From: Lichenicola sp964236105
Lineage (GTDB): Bacteria; Pseudomonadota; Alphaproteobacteria; Acetobacterales; Acetobacteraceae
Length of the DNA: 64,000 nucleotides
Assembly: GCA_964236105.1 (NCBI GenBank)
Contig: CAXSBC010000001.1
Span: 62,001 to 126,000 of the forward strand
Reading direction: 5' to 3'
Position numbers and translations under genes: made by a program. Of this stretch, positions 25,450-35,291 are shown in pieces (position 1 is the stretch's first letter; the number at the start of each line of letters is the position of its first letter). The notes below the pieces were generated by a model. That model was not told where the DNA came from and ran no database searches. It was given only the letters and a program-made list of their open reading frames with translations.

Positions 25450-26556
25450 ATGCGCGCGCTCTACCTGCTGATCCTGCTTTCTGCTGCGACGCTGTTCTGG
25501 CCCAAGCCGGCAGTATCGGAGTCCGTGCGCATCAAGGACATAGCAGATGTGGAGGGAATCCGGAGCAACCAGCTCATCGGCTATGGCCTCGTGGTCGGGC
25601 TCAACGGCACCGGGGACCGCCTGAACAACTCCCTGTTCACCCGCGAGTCGCTGATCAGCATGCTGGAGCGGCTCGGCGTGAACATACGTGATCAGCAGGC
25701 CAAGCTGCAGACCCGCGATATCGCCGCCGTCATGGTCACCGCCGAACTGGCGCCGTTCTCGCATGACGGCAGCCATATCGACGTGACGGTCTCCGCGACC
25801 GGCGATGCGACGGATCTCTCGGGAGGGACGTTGCTCGTCACGCCGCTGATGGCCGCGGACGGCGACGTCTATGCCGTCGCCCAGGGACAGCTGGTCAGCA
25901 GCGCCTTTTCCGCCAAGGGCGCCGCCGCCTCGGTCACGCGAAACATCCCGACCAGCGCGCACATCGCCAATGGCGGCATCGTGGAGAAGGAGGTTCCCGT
26001 CGATCTGAGTGCTCGCAGCGAGCTGCACCTGTCGCTCCGGAACCCCGACCTGACCACAGCCGAGCGAATGGCATCGGTGATCAACGCCAGTGTCGGCAGC
26101 ATCGCCCATGTGAGCGATCCGCGGACGGTGACGCTGGCGCTGGGAGGCGTCAACACGATGGACATGCTCGAACGGGTCGAGGATCTGCTGGTCCAGCCGG
26201 ACACGCCGGCAACCGTCGTCGTCGACGAGGCGAGCGGGACCATCGTGATGGGCGACAATGTGCGCATCAGCACGGTGGCGATCGCCCAGGGCAATCTCAC
26301 GGTGCAGATCAGCGAGACGCCGGTCGCCTCGCAGCCCGGACCGTTATCGGGCGGACGCACCGCCGTGCTGTCTCGCACCTCCGTCAAGGTCGATACCGGG
26401 GCCGGAAAGCGTCTTGGCATCCTGCAGGAGAGTCCGAGCCTTCGGGACCTCGTCGGCGGCCTCAACGCGCTGGGTGTCGGACCGCGCGACATGATCAGCA
26501 TCCTGCAGACGATCAAGGCGGCAGGCGCGCTCCAGGCCAATCTGGTGGTCCGATGA
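25450..26556 (+). CDS. flgI: Flagellar P-ring protein FlgI
   Basis: This 368-residue protein forms the periplasmic P ring. It has a cleavable signal peptide (about residues 1-23). The family blocks are RIKDIADVEGIRSNQLIGYG followed by LVVGLNGTGDRL, LERLGVNIRDQQAKLQTRDI, SALGDATDLSGG-like SATGDATDLSGGTLLVTPL, and the C-terminal LVGGLNALGVGPRDMISILQ. The ATG at 25450 is chosen over the upstream TTG at 25438 because AAGGA lies just before it. It starts the operon flgI-flgJ-like-flgN-like and is divergent from fliX. Confidence 0.97.
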   Translation: MRALYLLILLSAATLFWPKPAVSESVRIKDIADVEGIRSNQLIGYGLVVGLNGTGDRLNNSLFTRESLISMLERLGVNIRDQQAKLQTRDIAAVMVTAELAPFSHDGSHIDVTVSATGDATDLSGGTLLVTPLMAADGDVYAVAQGQLVSSAFSAKGAAASVTRNIPTSAHIANGGIVEKEVPVDLSARSELHLSLRNPDLTTAERMASVINASVGSIAHVSDPRTVTLALGGVNTMDMLERVEDLLVQPDTPATVVVDEASGTIVMGDNVRISTVAIAQGNLTVQISETPVASQPGPLSGGRTAVLSRTSVKVDTGAGKRLGILQESPSLRDLVGGLNALGVGPRDMISILQTIKAAGALQANLVVR

Positions 26557-26846
26557 CCGTGCAGGCGATGTCGACGGCGACCGCGAACACGCAGCCATCG
26601 GCTCCGGACGCCAAGGTGATGAAGGCGGCGCAGGATTTCGAGGCCATGGCGATCGGTCAGATGCTCGAGCCGATGTTCTCCACCGTCGACACGTCCAAGG
26701 GCGAGTTCGGTGGCGGTGCGGGCGAAGAGAACTTCAAGCCGATGCTGGTCACCGAAATGGCAAAGAACGTGGAACGTCATGGCGGCCTGGGCCTTGCCGA
26801 CAGCATCTATCAGCAGATGCTGAAGATGCAGGAGACGCACAAGTGA
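26553..26846 (+). CDS. flgJ: Rod-binding protein, FlgJ N-terminal domain type
   Basis: This 97-residue protein matches the rod-binding domain of FlgJ, with KVMKAAQDFEAMAIGQMLEP followed by MFSTVD, and GGAGEENFKPMLVTEMAKNV ending GGLGLADSIYQQMLKMQE. It lacks the muramidase domain of enterobacterial FlgJ, which is usual in alphaproteobacteria, where a separate enzyme opens the peptidoglycan. It overlaps flgI (ATGA) and the FlgN-like gene (GTGA), indicating tight translational coupling. Confidence 0.92.
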   Translation: MTVQAMSTATANTQPSAPDAKVMKAAQDFEAMAIGQMLEPMFSTVDTSKGEFGGGAGEENFKPMLVTEMAKNVERHGGLGLADSIYQQMLKMQETHK

Positions 26847-27235
26847 ATCAGACCCTGCATGATGCCGCCGATCGTCTCGCGAGGATCCTGGAGACCGAGA
26901 ACGCCGCACTTGTCGATCTCGACTTCAACCGGGTCGGCAGCTTCGTCAACGAGAAGCGAGCCGCGCTCGACGCGCTCAATGCCCTCTCGCCGCCCCCGTC
27001 GGGCGCTCCGACGGGCATGAAGGACCCAGCACATCAGGCGGTCGCCAGGCGGCTGCAGCACGCGACGAGCGAGAACAAGCGATTACTGGAGCAGGCGATC
27101 GCCGTGCAGACACGGATCATGGCGGTGCTCGCCGGCGCCGCCCGGCAGGCCCAGGCCCTTCCCGGCTATGGAGCCAAGGGCCATCGGGCGCGATCGGTCT
27201 CGACCAGTGCCGTCGCGCTGATCGTGCGTGCCTGA
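26843..27235 (+). CDS. FlgN-like flagellar export chaperone
   Basis: This 130-residue helical protein resembles FlgN, the cytosolic chaperone for hook-associated proteins FlgK and FlgL. The N-terminal helix (DAADRLARILETENAALVDL) with DFNRVGSFVNEKRAALDAL is the FlgN pattern, and the C-terminal half carries a second long helix. The start is a GTG overlapping the FlgJ-like stop. FlgN sequences are divergent, so the call leans on layout and position. A perfect hairpin follows at 27323-27353. Confidence 0.75.
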   Translation: MNQTLHDAADRLARILETENAALVDLDFNRVGSFVNEKRAALDALNALSPPPSGAPTGMKDPAHQAVARRLQHATSENKRLLEQAIAVQTRIMAVLAGAARQAQALPGYGAKGHRARSVSTSAVALIVRA

Positions 27236-27322
27236 GCGCACGCCGCATCGTCTCGACACACATGTCGGCTGCGTGAGCCTGTGATCGCCGAGCCGATGAC
27301 GACCGTAGCCCGAACAAGATGA

Positions 27323-27353
27323 CGGCCTGATCAGCACTACGCCGATCAGGCCG
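27323..27353. terminator. Perfect hairpin closing the flagellar cluster
   Basis: A perfect 10-bp inverted repeat (CGGCCTGATC / GATCAGGCCG) with an 11-base loop lies between the convergent FlgN-like and H1-like genes, 29 bases from the stop of the latter. No T-run follows, so it probably acts on both strands as a weak or factor-assisted terminator. Confidence 0.6.
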
Positions 27354-27381
27354 GGAGTGATGACGGTCGAAGCCTGATGGA

Positions 27382-28380
27382 TCAGTCGGCCTCGTGGCTT
27401 TCGTTCAGGACCTCGTGGGTCTCGACGTCAACCGCGGATGGTGTCGCGGCCTGCTTAGGCTCTGCGGACGACTTGCGGCGGCGATGGGCAACGGGCGAGG
27501 CGTCGCGAAGCTGCTCTGCCGCAGCACGACGGGTTGCCGCACTCGGCGAGCGACGCATCTTCACCGCTGCCTCGCTCCGCGAACCGGCGGGCTTGCGCGC
27601 GCCGGCCTTGGCCCCCGTCTTGGACGTCCGTGCGGGTGCCGTGTCGGCACGCTTCGGTCGGGCCTGACGGGTGGCGGTGCTGCCGGGCGCCTTGGCCGCG
27701 ACAGGCCGGGCGGCCGGACTCTTCGCAGTCCGCGTCGTGCGCGCCGTGCTGGTCTTCGCAGCTGTCTTGCGCGTCGTTGCAGCCGGCTTGCGAGCGGTTC
27801 CGGTGGCCGCACGCTTCGACGGGCCGGCCTTCGTGGCCCGTGCCGCGGTGCTGGACCGGGCGCCGCGTTCGGTTGTCGCAGACTTCGTCGTGCGCGCAGG
27901 CGCCTTGCGCGCGGCGGGGCTCGCCTTCGCCTTCGTGCTGCCGGTGCGGCTCGCGGCAGCACGCGCGGTGGCGGCACGCGGGGTGGCGGCACGCGGGGCG
28001 GCGGCCCGGGTGGTGGCGACGCGTGCGGTCGTGCGACTGGTCGCAGCGCGTTTTGCTGTCGGCGCCGCCTTGGCGCGGGTGGTCTTCTTCGGCGCGGTTT
28101 TCGCAGCGGTGGTCTTGGTCGTGCGGGCGGCCGATGCGCGCGTGGTCTTGGCAGCCGTCCTGCCGCCGGTCGTTGATCCCTTCGCAGCCGGCGCCGTCTT
28201 TGGCGCGGCCTTCGACTTGCCGCCCGACGTCTTCGGCGCCGACGAGCGCTCGGACGCGGCGGCGCCCGCACGCGTCGTTCTGGCTGCCGTGCCGCGCGCG
28301 CTGGTGCCGGCGGTGCGGCGACCGCCCGCCCGGACCGCCATCGCGCGACCGCGGCGGCCCTCTGTCGTCTCGCTGCTCAT
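27382..28380 (-). CDS. Histone H1-like Ala/Thr/Arg/Lys-rich protein
   Basis: This 332-residue protein is low-complexity and very basic: mostly Ala, Thr, Arg, Lys, Ser and Pro, with many short KTTxAK- and ATRAA-type repeats. This is the composition of bacterial histone H1-like and AlgP-like proteins, thought to bind DNA. Only the last 60 residues look more ordered (SEAAVKMRRSPSAATRRAAA), ending in an acidic tail with HEVLNESHEAD. The ATG at 28380 has an AAGGA ribosome-binding site. DNA or RNA condensation is an inference from composition; such genes vary greatly in length between strains. Confidence 0.7.
   Translation of the reverse strand: MSSETTEGRRGRAMAVRAGGRRTAGTSARGTAARTTRAGAAASERSSAPKTSGGKSKAAPKTAPAAKGSTTGGRTAAKTTRASAARTTKTTAAKTAPKKTTRAKAAPTAKRAATSRTTARVATTRAAAPRAATPRAATARAAASRTGSTKAKASPAARKAPARTTKSATTERGARSSTAARATKAGPSKRAATGTARKPAATTRKTAAKTSTARTTRTAKSPAARPVAAKAPGSTATRQARPKRADTAPARTSKTGAKAGARKPAGSRSEAAVKMRRSPSAATRRAAAEQLRDASPVAHRRRKSSAEPKQAATPSAVDVETHEVLNESHEAD
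27968..28012. repeat. Short tandem repeat inside the H1-like gene
   Basis: Two exact 15-base copies (GTGGCGGCACGCGGG) and a third degenerate one encode successive ATPRA-type pentapeptides on the minus strand. The unit is a multiple of three, so copy-number changes would keep the reading frame. Confidence 0.75.
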
Positions 28381-29003
28381 GATCAGAATCCTTTGTTCAG
28401 TTTTGAAGTTGCTCGGACGCGAGGCCGCCGCGTGATGTCACGCCTGCCGCCACCGATGGAACCTGCCCCGCTCCGGTCGCCATTCGATGCAAGGCGCCGA
28501 CGGATGCCGTGATCTCCTGACCGTCGGAGCGGCGTCCTGCATGTCGACGGCCCTGGTCCCGACTGTGTCATCGACATGTTCACCAGCTGGTGGCGTCGGC
28601 AGATCGAATACGCTCGACCGTGCGACTCGTGCGTGAGGCTCGCATATCGAACACGCTCTTCCTAAACGCACGTGCGTCTGTCAATCAAAAGCGACCGTTA
28701 CGGCAAAGTTCCGTCCCGACCTGCCGGATCGGCGTCGACATCGACGTGGTGCCCGGCGATACGATCGGGCTTGCTGGCGTCTGGTTTTTTCAAAAGACCT
28801 CCTTGTCTGCCGTGGGCGCTCAGCGGTCGGATACGCCCGGCGCGACGGCGGGCGGCCGGACGACCAGGACGAGTCGTCGCGGCTGCGGCCGTCCGCCAGG
28901 TCGGTCCCGGAAGAGACGGCGGGACCACGAAAATGCTAAGGCGGTGGAACCGGTCGTTGTTTCTGCGACCGCGATCCTGCCCGTATCGGAGTCTTTTGCT
29001 GAC
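28381..29003. other. Long non-coding stretch upstream of mtnA
   Basis: These 623 bases lie between the divergent H1-like and mtnA genes and should hold both promoters. The mtnA frame stays open upstream to 28590, but that extension is Arg/Thr/Gly-rich, matches no family I know and has no credible start. No riboswitch of the SAM-II type is recognisable by eye. AT-richer patches occur around 28640-28700 and 28780-28800. Confidence 0.5.
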
Positions 29004-30110
<1,107 letters not shown>

Positions 30111-30134
30111 CCGCATCCAAAGACGGGCCGGGAT

Positions 30135-30154
30135 CGCAGGCGCCGCCGCCTGCG
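30135..30154 (+). terminator. Hairpin downstream of mtnA
   Basis: CGCAGGCG and CGCCTGCG form a perfect 8-bp stem with a 4-base loop, starting 25 bases after the mtnA stop. Only two T residues follow. It is a plausible terminator before the next gene on the same strand. Confidence 0.5.
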
Positions 30155-30213
30155 TTACCGCACCGGCCGTGCCGCGGGCAGGTCGAGACAGCAGGGTGGC
30201 CGAAGTATACGCG

Positions 30214-31134
30214 ATGACGACCGAGCATGCCGTCCCACCTCCCGCCGTGCTGCGCCTGTTGCGGCCGTTCCTGCTTGCCGTGTCGGTCGCGGGCTGCGCG
30301 GACACGCCGGCCGCGGTCGCTCCGCAGGCGACGCCGAACCCCACTCCGGTCGCTCAGTATCGCACCTATCAGGGACCGGCGGGTCCGGACGAGCACGTGC
30401 CGGACTTCGCGACCCGCGGCTTCGCGCCGTTCGACCGCCAGGATACGGTCGCGATCGCGCTGCGCGAGTGGCGGCTGTTCGGCGAGCCGGTGGACGACGA
30501 CGACCCGGAGCTGCGTCCCGATCCCACCACCACGAGCGTCAAGCCGGAACGGCTGCCGGGACTATGGGAACGCGTCGGCGAATACTGGTGGATTGGCCAG
30601 GATCCATACGAATCCGAGGTCAGCTGGACCGGCAAGCACGACAGCAACGGCGACCCGTTCGACTTCAACCATGACGGCCACTATGCCTGGTCGGCCGCCT
30701 TCATCTCCTACGTGATGCGGGTGGCTGGCGCCGGCGACCGGTTTCCGTACTCGCCGAACCATTCCACCTACATCAACGCGGCGGCGTCGGGATCGGCCGC
30801 CGGCCTGCGCGCGCAGAACCCGGCCACCTACGCGCCGCGTCCCGGCGACCTCGTCTGCGCCGGACGCGGCACCGCGCGCGCGGTCCGGTTCGAGAGCCTG
30901 CCGACGCGCAACGGCTTTCCCGCGCATTGCGGGCTGGTGGTCTCGCAGCGGCCGAACCAGATCAGCATCATCGGCGGCAATGTCGACGATGCCGTCACGC
31001 TGACGCACGTGCCGGTCGGCCCCACCGGCCTGCTCACCGGCCCGGACGGCACGTCGCTCGACAGCCGCTATGCCTGGTGCGCGGTGCTGCAGGTGCTCTA
31101 CGACGCCGACGAGGAGCCGGCCGGACGCGACTGA
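30214..31134 (+). CDS. DUF2272 lipoprotein
   Basis: This 306-residue protein has a signal peptide ending in the lipobox-like SVAGC, so it is probably a lipoprotein anchored in a membrane. The DUF2272 domain is seen in HYAWSAAFISYVMRVAGAGD, then RFPYSPNHSTYINAA, RPGDLVCAGRGTARAV and FPAHCGLVVSQRPNQISIIG. The Cys and His in the latter two blocks resemble an NlpC/CHAP-like fold, so a cell-wall hydrolase role is possible but not shown. It converges on the rhodanese gene with a 19-base gap. Confidence 0.85.
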   Translation: MTTEHAVPPPAVLRLLRPFLLAVSVAGCADTPAAVAPQATPNPTPVAQYRTYQGPAGPDEHVPDFATRGFAPFDRQDTVAIALREWRLFGEPVDDDDPELRPDPTTTSVKPERLPGLWERVGEYWWIGQDPYESEVSWTGKHDSNGDPFDFNHDGHYAWSAAFISYVMRVAGAGDRFPYSPNHSTYINAAASGSAAGLRAQNPATYAPRPGDLVCAGRGTARAVRFESLPTRNGFPAHCGLVVSQRPNQISIIGGNVDDAVTLTHVPVGPTGLLTGPDGTSLDSRYAWCAVLQVLYDADEEPAGRD

Positions 31135-31153
31135 TTTCGCGCCGGCGGACCTC

Positions 31154-31564
31154 TCACCTCTGGCGCCAGGGCAGCGCGTCGGCCTTCCAGCCGGCGATGG
31201 TGCCGCGGTGGCCTTCGGCATCCGGCGGTCCCTCGAAGCCGTCGCTCACGTTGAACACGGTGCGAAAGCCCGCCTGCTCGGCTGCTTCTGCCGCCATCAG
31301 GCTGCGCGCGCCGCTGCGGCAGATGAAGTAGATCTCGTGCTGGCGTGTCAGCCCGGCCGCGCCGAGCTGCTCGACGAAGCTGCGGTTCGGCGCCCCGCTG
31401 GGGAACGCCTGCCATTGCACCAGCAGCACCCGCTTGCCGGCGGGCGACAGGTCGGGCAACCCGACATAGGTCCACTCCGCGTCGGTGCGCACGTCGACGA
31501 GCTGCGTGTCGGGATTGGCAGACAAGGCCTGATAGGCCTGTTGCGGTGTGACGTCCTCGACCAT
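31154..31564 (-). CDS. Rhodanese-like domain protein
   Basis: This 136-residue protein is a single rhodanese domain, likely a sulfurtransferase. The active-site loop is ICRSGARS, where the cysteine would carry a persulfide. The N-terminal PQQAYQALSANPDTQLVDVR segment and the C-terminal FNVSDGFEGPPDAEGHRG are typical of this subgroup. The ATG at 31564 has a GGAGGA ribosome-binding site. It lies 99 bases downstream of the MFS gene on the same strand, so they may share a transcript. Confidence 0.9.
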   Translation of the reverse strand: MVEDVTPQQAYQALSANPDTQLVDVRTDAEWTYVGLPDLSPAGKRVLLVQWQAFPSGAPNRSFVEQLGAAGLTRQHEIYFICRSGARSLMAAEAAEQAGFRTVFNVSDGFEGPPDAEGHRGTIAGWKADALPWRQR

Positions 31565-31663
31565 CGCGATCCTCCGATCCTGTTCGTGGCGGGAAAGGTG
31601 ATGCGTGGCGGCGCAAAGCACAAACCCGCCGTGCCGTCCGGCCGCGGGTCCGCCTGACACCGC

Positions 31664-33067
31664 TCAGTCCGTGGGGGGGGCGGCCGGGCCCGTCCCGGAC
31701 GGCGTGGCCGCGCGTCCGGTGGCAGGTGCGGTCTCGCTGAACAGCAGCCAGACGGACAGCACGCACAGCAGGCCGGCACCCGCCAGCACCAGGAAGCCGG
31801 CCGGCAGCGAGCGGTCGGCGACGAAGCCGGCGAGCGTGGTGCTGAAGCTGGCGCCGAGGCCCATCGCCAGCCCGAGCAGCCCCATGCACAGGTTGAAGCG
31901 CCCGGTGCCGCGACTGAGATCGGCCGCGACCAGCGGCAGCATCACGCCGAACGTGGCCGAGCTGACCGCATCCAGCAGCTGCACCGCCACCGTCATCCCG
32001 GGCGACGCCGACAGCGCCAGCAGAACGCCCCGCAGCGGGAGCGACATGAACGCCACCAGCATGATCGGCCGGCGTCCGTAGATCCCGGCCCAGCGGCCGA
32101 TGCGCGGCGACAGCACAGCACCCAGGACCTGCGGGATCAGGATGCAGGCAGCGATCACCAGCTCGGCCAGGTGACCCGCCTCGCGCGTGATCTGCCCGGC
32201 CGCCAGCGGCAGCATGGCGGCGTTCGACAGATGGAAGAAGATCACGCACACCGCGAAGCCGAACAGCCGGCGGTCACGCAGCAGCCTGCGGATGCCGTGC
32301 GGCGGCCGGTGCGCTGCGGTGTCGCTGCCCGTGCTGGCCGTTCGACCGCCGGGCCGTGCCGGCTCGCGTCCGATGGCACGCAGCGCGAGCAGGCCCGGCA
32401 GCGCCAGGACCGCCCCCAGGAAGAACGTCGCCCGTGCCGAAACCAGGTAGCCGAAGCCGCCCATCAGCCCGGCTGCCACGGCGTTGCCGATCGAGCCGAA
32501 GCTGGCGTTCCGGCCGAACCGTTCGCCCAGCGCGGTGGACGCCGCCGCCGCCGCCGCTTCCGCGCTGCGCTCGCGTGGACCGTCCGGCGCGCTGTGCGCC
32601 GCGACCACGGACAGGGTGATCGCGGCGATCGCGGGGTTGAGCATGCAGCTCGCGAAGCCGTGCAGCACCTCGGCTGCGGTGACCGGCAGCCGCGCCGGGA
32701 ACAGCGCCAGCAGCAGGCACGACACCACGATCGCCAGGATCGCGGCGCCGGCTGCCGCATGCTTGTTGCGCAGCAGGTCGACGAATGCGCCGGCAGGCAC
32801 CTGGCTCGCCATCGCCGTGATCGAGCCGACCGTCAGCACGAGGCCGATCTGCCCCTGGGTCCAGTGCTCGCTGGTCAGGTAGACGGCGATGAACGGCCCG
32901 AAGGCGGTCTGCAGGTTGGCCACAAAGAAATTGAGCCAGTCGAGCCCGCGCTGGCTGCGCCGGTCGATCACCCCTGTCGTCGCAGCCGCCGCCACGTCGT
33001 CGCCGGCCGCGGTCCGGCCGCGATCGGACGTGCCCACGTCCATCGGAGGCGGCACCAGGCTGTGCAT
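31664..33067 (-). CDS. MFS transporter
   Basis: This 467-residue protein has about twelve membrane segments and is a major facilitator superfamily transporter. The N-terminal half has LDWLNFFVANLQTAFGPFIA, GQIGLVLTVGSITAMASQVP and AGAFVDLLRNK, a degenerate form of the MFS loop motif. A long loop near residue 240 links the two halves. I cannot name the substrate. Starts at 33067 or at the nearby in-frame ATG of MDVGT are both possible. It begins 8 bases after the PRC-barrel gene, so they are probably cotranscribed. Confidence 0.85.
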   Translation of the reverse strand: MHSLVPPPMDVGTSDRGRTAAGDDVAAAATTGVIDRRSQRGLDWLNFFVANLQTAFGPFIAVYLTSEHWTQGQIGLVLTVGSITAMASQVPAGAFVDLLRNKHAAAGAAILAIVVSCLLLALFPARLPVTAAEVLHGFASCMLNPAIAAITLSVVAAHSAPDGPRERSAEAAAAAASTALGERFGRNASFGSIGNAVAAGLMGGFGYLVSARATFFLGAVLALPGLLALRAIGREPARPGGRTASTGSDTAAHRPPHGIRRLLRDRRLFGFAVCVIFFHLSNAAMLPLAAGQITREAGHLAELVIAACILIPQVLGAVLSPRIGRWAGIYGRRPIMLVAFMSLPLRGVLLALSASPGMTVAVQLLDAVSSATFGVMLPLVAADLSRGTGRFNLCMGLLGLAMGLGASFSTTLAGFVADRSLPAGFLVLAGAGLLCVLSVWLLFSETAPATGRAATPSGTGPAAPPTD

Positions 33068-33075
33068 CGGCGCGG

Positions 33076-34017
33076 TCAGAGCCGTCCGTCGGCAGAAGGC
33101 GACTGCTCGTCCGGCGGCGGCGGCGTGCCGGCGCGCCAGGGCTGCTTTTGTGCCGGCAGGTCCGGCCGCGGTTGCGCAGCCGGCGGAGGATGGTCCGGAG
33201 CGCCGGTCGCGGGGGTCGGACGACCAGGATCGGGCTGCGGCGGGTCGGGGGTCCCGGTCGCATCCGGCCCGGCCTGCGCGGCGTGCGGCGCCGGAGCGGA
33301 CGGCGCGGGGGCCGGGGCAGTCATCCCGGCCGCGGTCGGCGCCGTCGCCGATATCGCCGCGGCAGCGGGGCGGGCCGCCGCCGCGTCCGCGCCCGTGACC
33401 ACCGTCACCATTCCGGGATCCGCCGATGCCGGCGCCGACTTGACCTGCGCTTCCGTCAGCGCGAGCCGCAGCGGCTCGCTCCGTGGCTTGGTGAGGTCGA
33501 ACAGGCTCCAGGCGACGGCGATCTTGCGGTTGCCCACCCCCATGAAGCCGCCGACATCGAGCACCAGCGCCGCCGGCTTGCCGTCGTCGCCCACCATCAC
33601 GTCGATGACCCGGCCGACCTCGCTGTTCTCGGCACCGTGGACGCTGCGGTCGAGCAGCTCGTCCAGCTTCAGCTTGACCGTGCGCAGATGCGCGGAATCC
33701 TGCTGCGGCACCTGCTTCTGCGGCGGATGCAGGACGATGTCGTGCGCGATGGCGTCCGCCCGGTCGCCGTCGATCTCGGCCGGGGTGCCGGCTGGCACGA
33801 CCGGCGGCGGCGATGGCATCGGCGGCGGGGCGGCCGGCGGTCCGGGAGGCCGTGTCTGAGCCGGAACGTCGGGCGCGGGCGCGGCGGCTTGAGGCGGCGA
33901 ACCGGCCCCGGTCGGCGTCGGAGCCTGCGCGGCATCGGCCGGCGCCAGCATCGCCCGCATCAGCAGGATCGCCACCGGCAGGCATGAAAGCCGGCGGCTG
34001 GAACGAGGCTCGGCCAT
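33076..34017 (-). CDS. PRC-barrel domain protein with Pro/Ala-rich flanks
   Basis: This 313-residue protein has a signal peptide (about residues 1-29), a Pro/Ala-rich region (about 30-85), a PRC-barrel domain (about 125-190) and a second Pro/Ala-rich tail (about 220-313). The barrel is seen in SEVGRVIDVMVGDDGKPAAL and VLDVGGFMGVGNRKIAVAWS. It is predicted to be exported; its partner is unknown. The ATG at 34017 is chosen because AGGGAGA precedes it. Its stop is 8 bases before the MFS start. Confidence 0.8.
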   Translation of the reverse strand: MAEPRSSRRLSCLPVAILLMRAMLAPADAAQAPTPTGAGSPPQAAAPAPDVPAQTRPPGPPAAPPPMPSPPPVVPAGTPAEIDGDRADAIAHDIVLHPPQKQVPQQDSAHLRTVKLKLDELLDRSVHGAENSEVGRVIDVMVGDDGKPAALVLDVGGFMGVGNRKIAVAWSLFDLTKPRSEPLRLALTEAQVKSAPASADPGMVTVVTGADAAAARPAAAAISATAPTAAGMTAPAPAPSAPAPHAAQAGPDATGTPDPPQPDPGRPTPATGAPDHPPPAAQPRPDLPAQKQPWRAGTPPPPDEQSPSADGRL

Positions 34018-34115
34018 CGGTTCTCCCTGCAGTCCGGCAGCGTCGGACATCCGCATGAGGCATCCCGCTGTCGCCGCCGGCGTTGCACCGCCGCCGGTTT
34101 GCGGAGAAGTCGATC

Positions 34116-34874
34116 ATGGCACACGACCCAGCGACGCACGACCCTGCCGCGCCGGGCCCGGAGCCGGCCGGCTCGCGGATCGCGCTGGTGACCGGCACCT
34201 CGCACGGGATCGGCGCCGGCATCGCCGCCCGGCTTCTGCAGGAGGGCTGGCGTGTCTACGGGCTCGATCGCACGCCGCCGGTCCTGCACGCCGCCGGCTT
34301 CCAGGCGATCACGGCCGACGTGTCCCGCGAGGCCGACATACGCGACGCCTGCGCCCGCATCGCCGCCGAGGCCGGACGGCTGCACGGGCTGGTCAGCAAT
34401 GCCGGGATCATGATCCGCAAGCCGATCGCGACGCTCTCGCTCGACGAGTGGACGCAGGTGCTGTCGACCAACCTGTCCAGCCTGTTCCTGCTGGCGCGCG
34501 AGACGGCGCCGCTGCTGCGGGCGGACGGACAGGGCGCGATCGTCTCGATCGCATCGACCCGCGCCCGCATGTCCGAGCCGGACACCGAAAGCTATGCCGC
34601 ATCCAAGGGCGGCCTGGTGGCGCTCACGCACGCGCTCGCAGTCAGCCTGGGACCGGCGGTGAGGGTCAACTGCATCAGCCCCGGCTGGATCGACGTCGCC
34701 GGCGAGACGCTCCGGCCACAGGATCACGCTCAGCATCCCGTCGGCCGCGTCGGCCTGGTGGAGGATGTCGCAGCCCTGGCCGCGTGGCTGCTCGGACCGC
34801 AGAGCGGCTTCGTCACCGGCGCCGAGTTCGTCTGCGACGGCGGGATGACGCGCAGGATGATCTACGAGCCGTAG
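34116..34874 (+). CDS. Short-chain dehydrogenase/reductase
   Basis: This 252-residue protein is a classical SDR. The Rossmann glycine motif is TGTSHGIG near residue 29, the NAG motif is LVSNAGIMIRKP, and the catalytic Ser-Tyr-Lys set is in VSIASTRARMSEPDTESYAA followed by SKGG. The C-terminal ISPGWIDVAGETLRP and SGFVTGAEFVCDGGM are typical. Substrate cannot be deduced. It is divergent from the PRC-barrel gene, about 100 bases apart, and preceded by a GGAGAAG ribosome-binding site. Confidence 0.92.
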   Translation: MAHDPATHDPAAPGPEPAGSRIALVTGTSHGIGAGIAARLLQEGWRVYGLDRTPPVLHAAGFQAITADVSREADIRDACARIAAEAGRLHGLVSNAGIMIRKPIATLSLDEWTQVLSTNLSSLFLLARETAPLLRADGQGAIVSIASTRARMSEPDTESYAASKGGLVALTHALAVSLGPAVRVNCISPGWIDVAGETLRPQDHAQHPVGRVGLVEDVAALAAWLLGPQSGFVTGAEFVCDGGMTRRMIYEP

Positions 34875-35291
34875 CGGGGCGCGCCGTCGCGGTCGACGCG
34901 ATGCAGGCGCCCTGTTCGGCACCCATGGACCTTCGGAGCACATCGCTCGCCAGGTCGGCATCCCGGCGTCCGTGGCCATCGCCTGCGACCGCTCCAGGGT
35001 CAGGGACGTGCGCCTGCCCGGCGGAAGCCCGGAGCCGTCGAATGGCTGCAGCGTCTGGGCGTGTTCGCGATGTCTCCGGCCGCGTTGCGGATCATCGCGG
35101 GGCAGACCACCGTTGCATCGCGATCGTCCCGCTCCCGTCCGCGCGCATCCTGCGCCGGAGCCGTATCGATGCGAGAAAGGATCCGCCTCGTGGTTCCATG
35201 GCGGCGCGCCGGCACCGTCGACCGGCACCCGTGCAACCAATTGCAACGACCTCTGCACGCGGCTCATGTAACAGGCTAGCCTGAGCCGGCC
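34875..35291. other. Intergenic region before the two-component system
   Basis: In these 417 bases several short frames are open on both strands, but none has a recognisable domain or a good ribosome-binding site. The stretch should contain the promoter of the response regulator gene. I see no clear repeat or hairpin. Confidence 0.5.

Noticed and set aside
28590..29003. N-terminal extension of mtnA that stays in frame for 138 codons
   Set aside because: Composition is Arg/Thr/Gly-rich and unlike any MtnA; the family start KINGEAFRSVWL fits the ATG at 29004.
32171..33859. Long plus-strand open frame opposite the MFS and PRC-barrel genes
   Set aside because: Low-complexity antisense frame; the minus-strand products have recognisable membrane segments and domains.
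34972..35271. 99-codon plus-strand frame before the response regulator
   Set aside because: No domain, no ribosome-binding site, and overlapping frames of equal quality on both strands.
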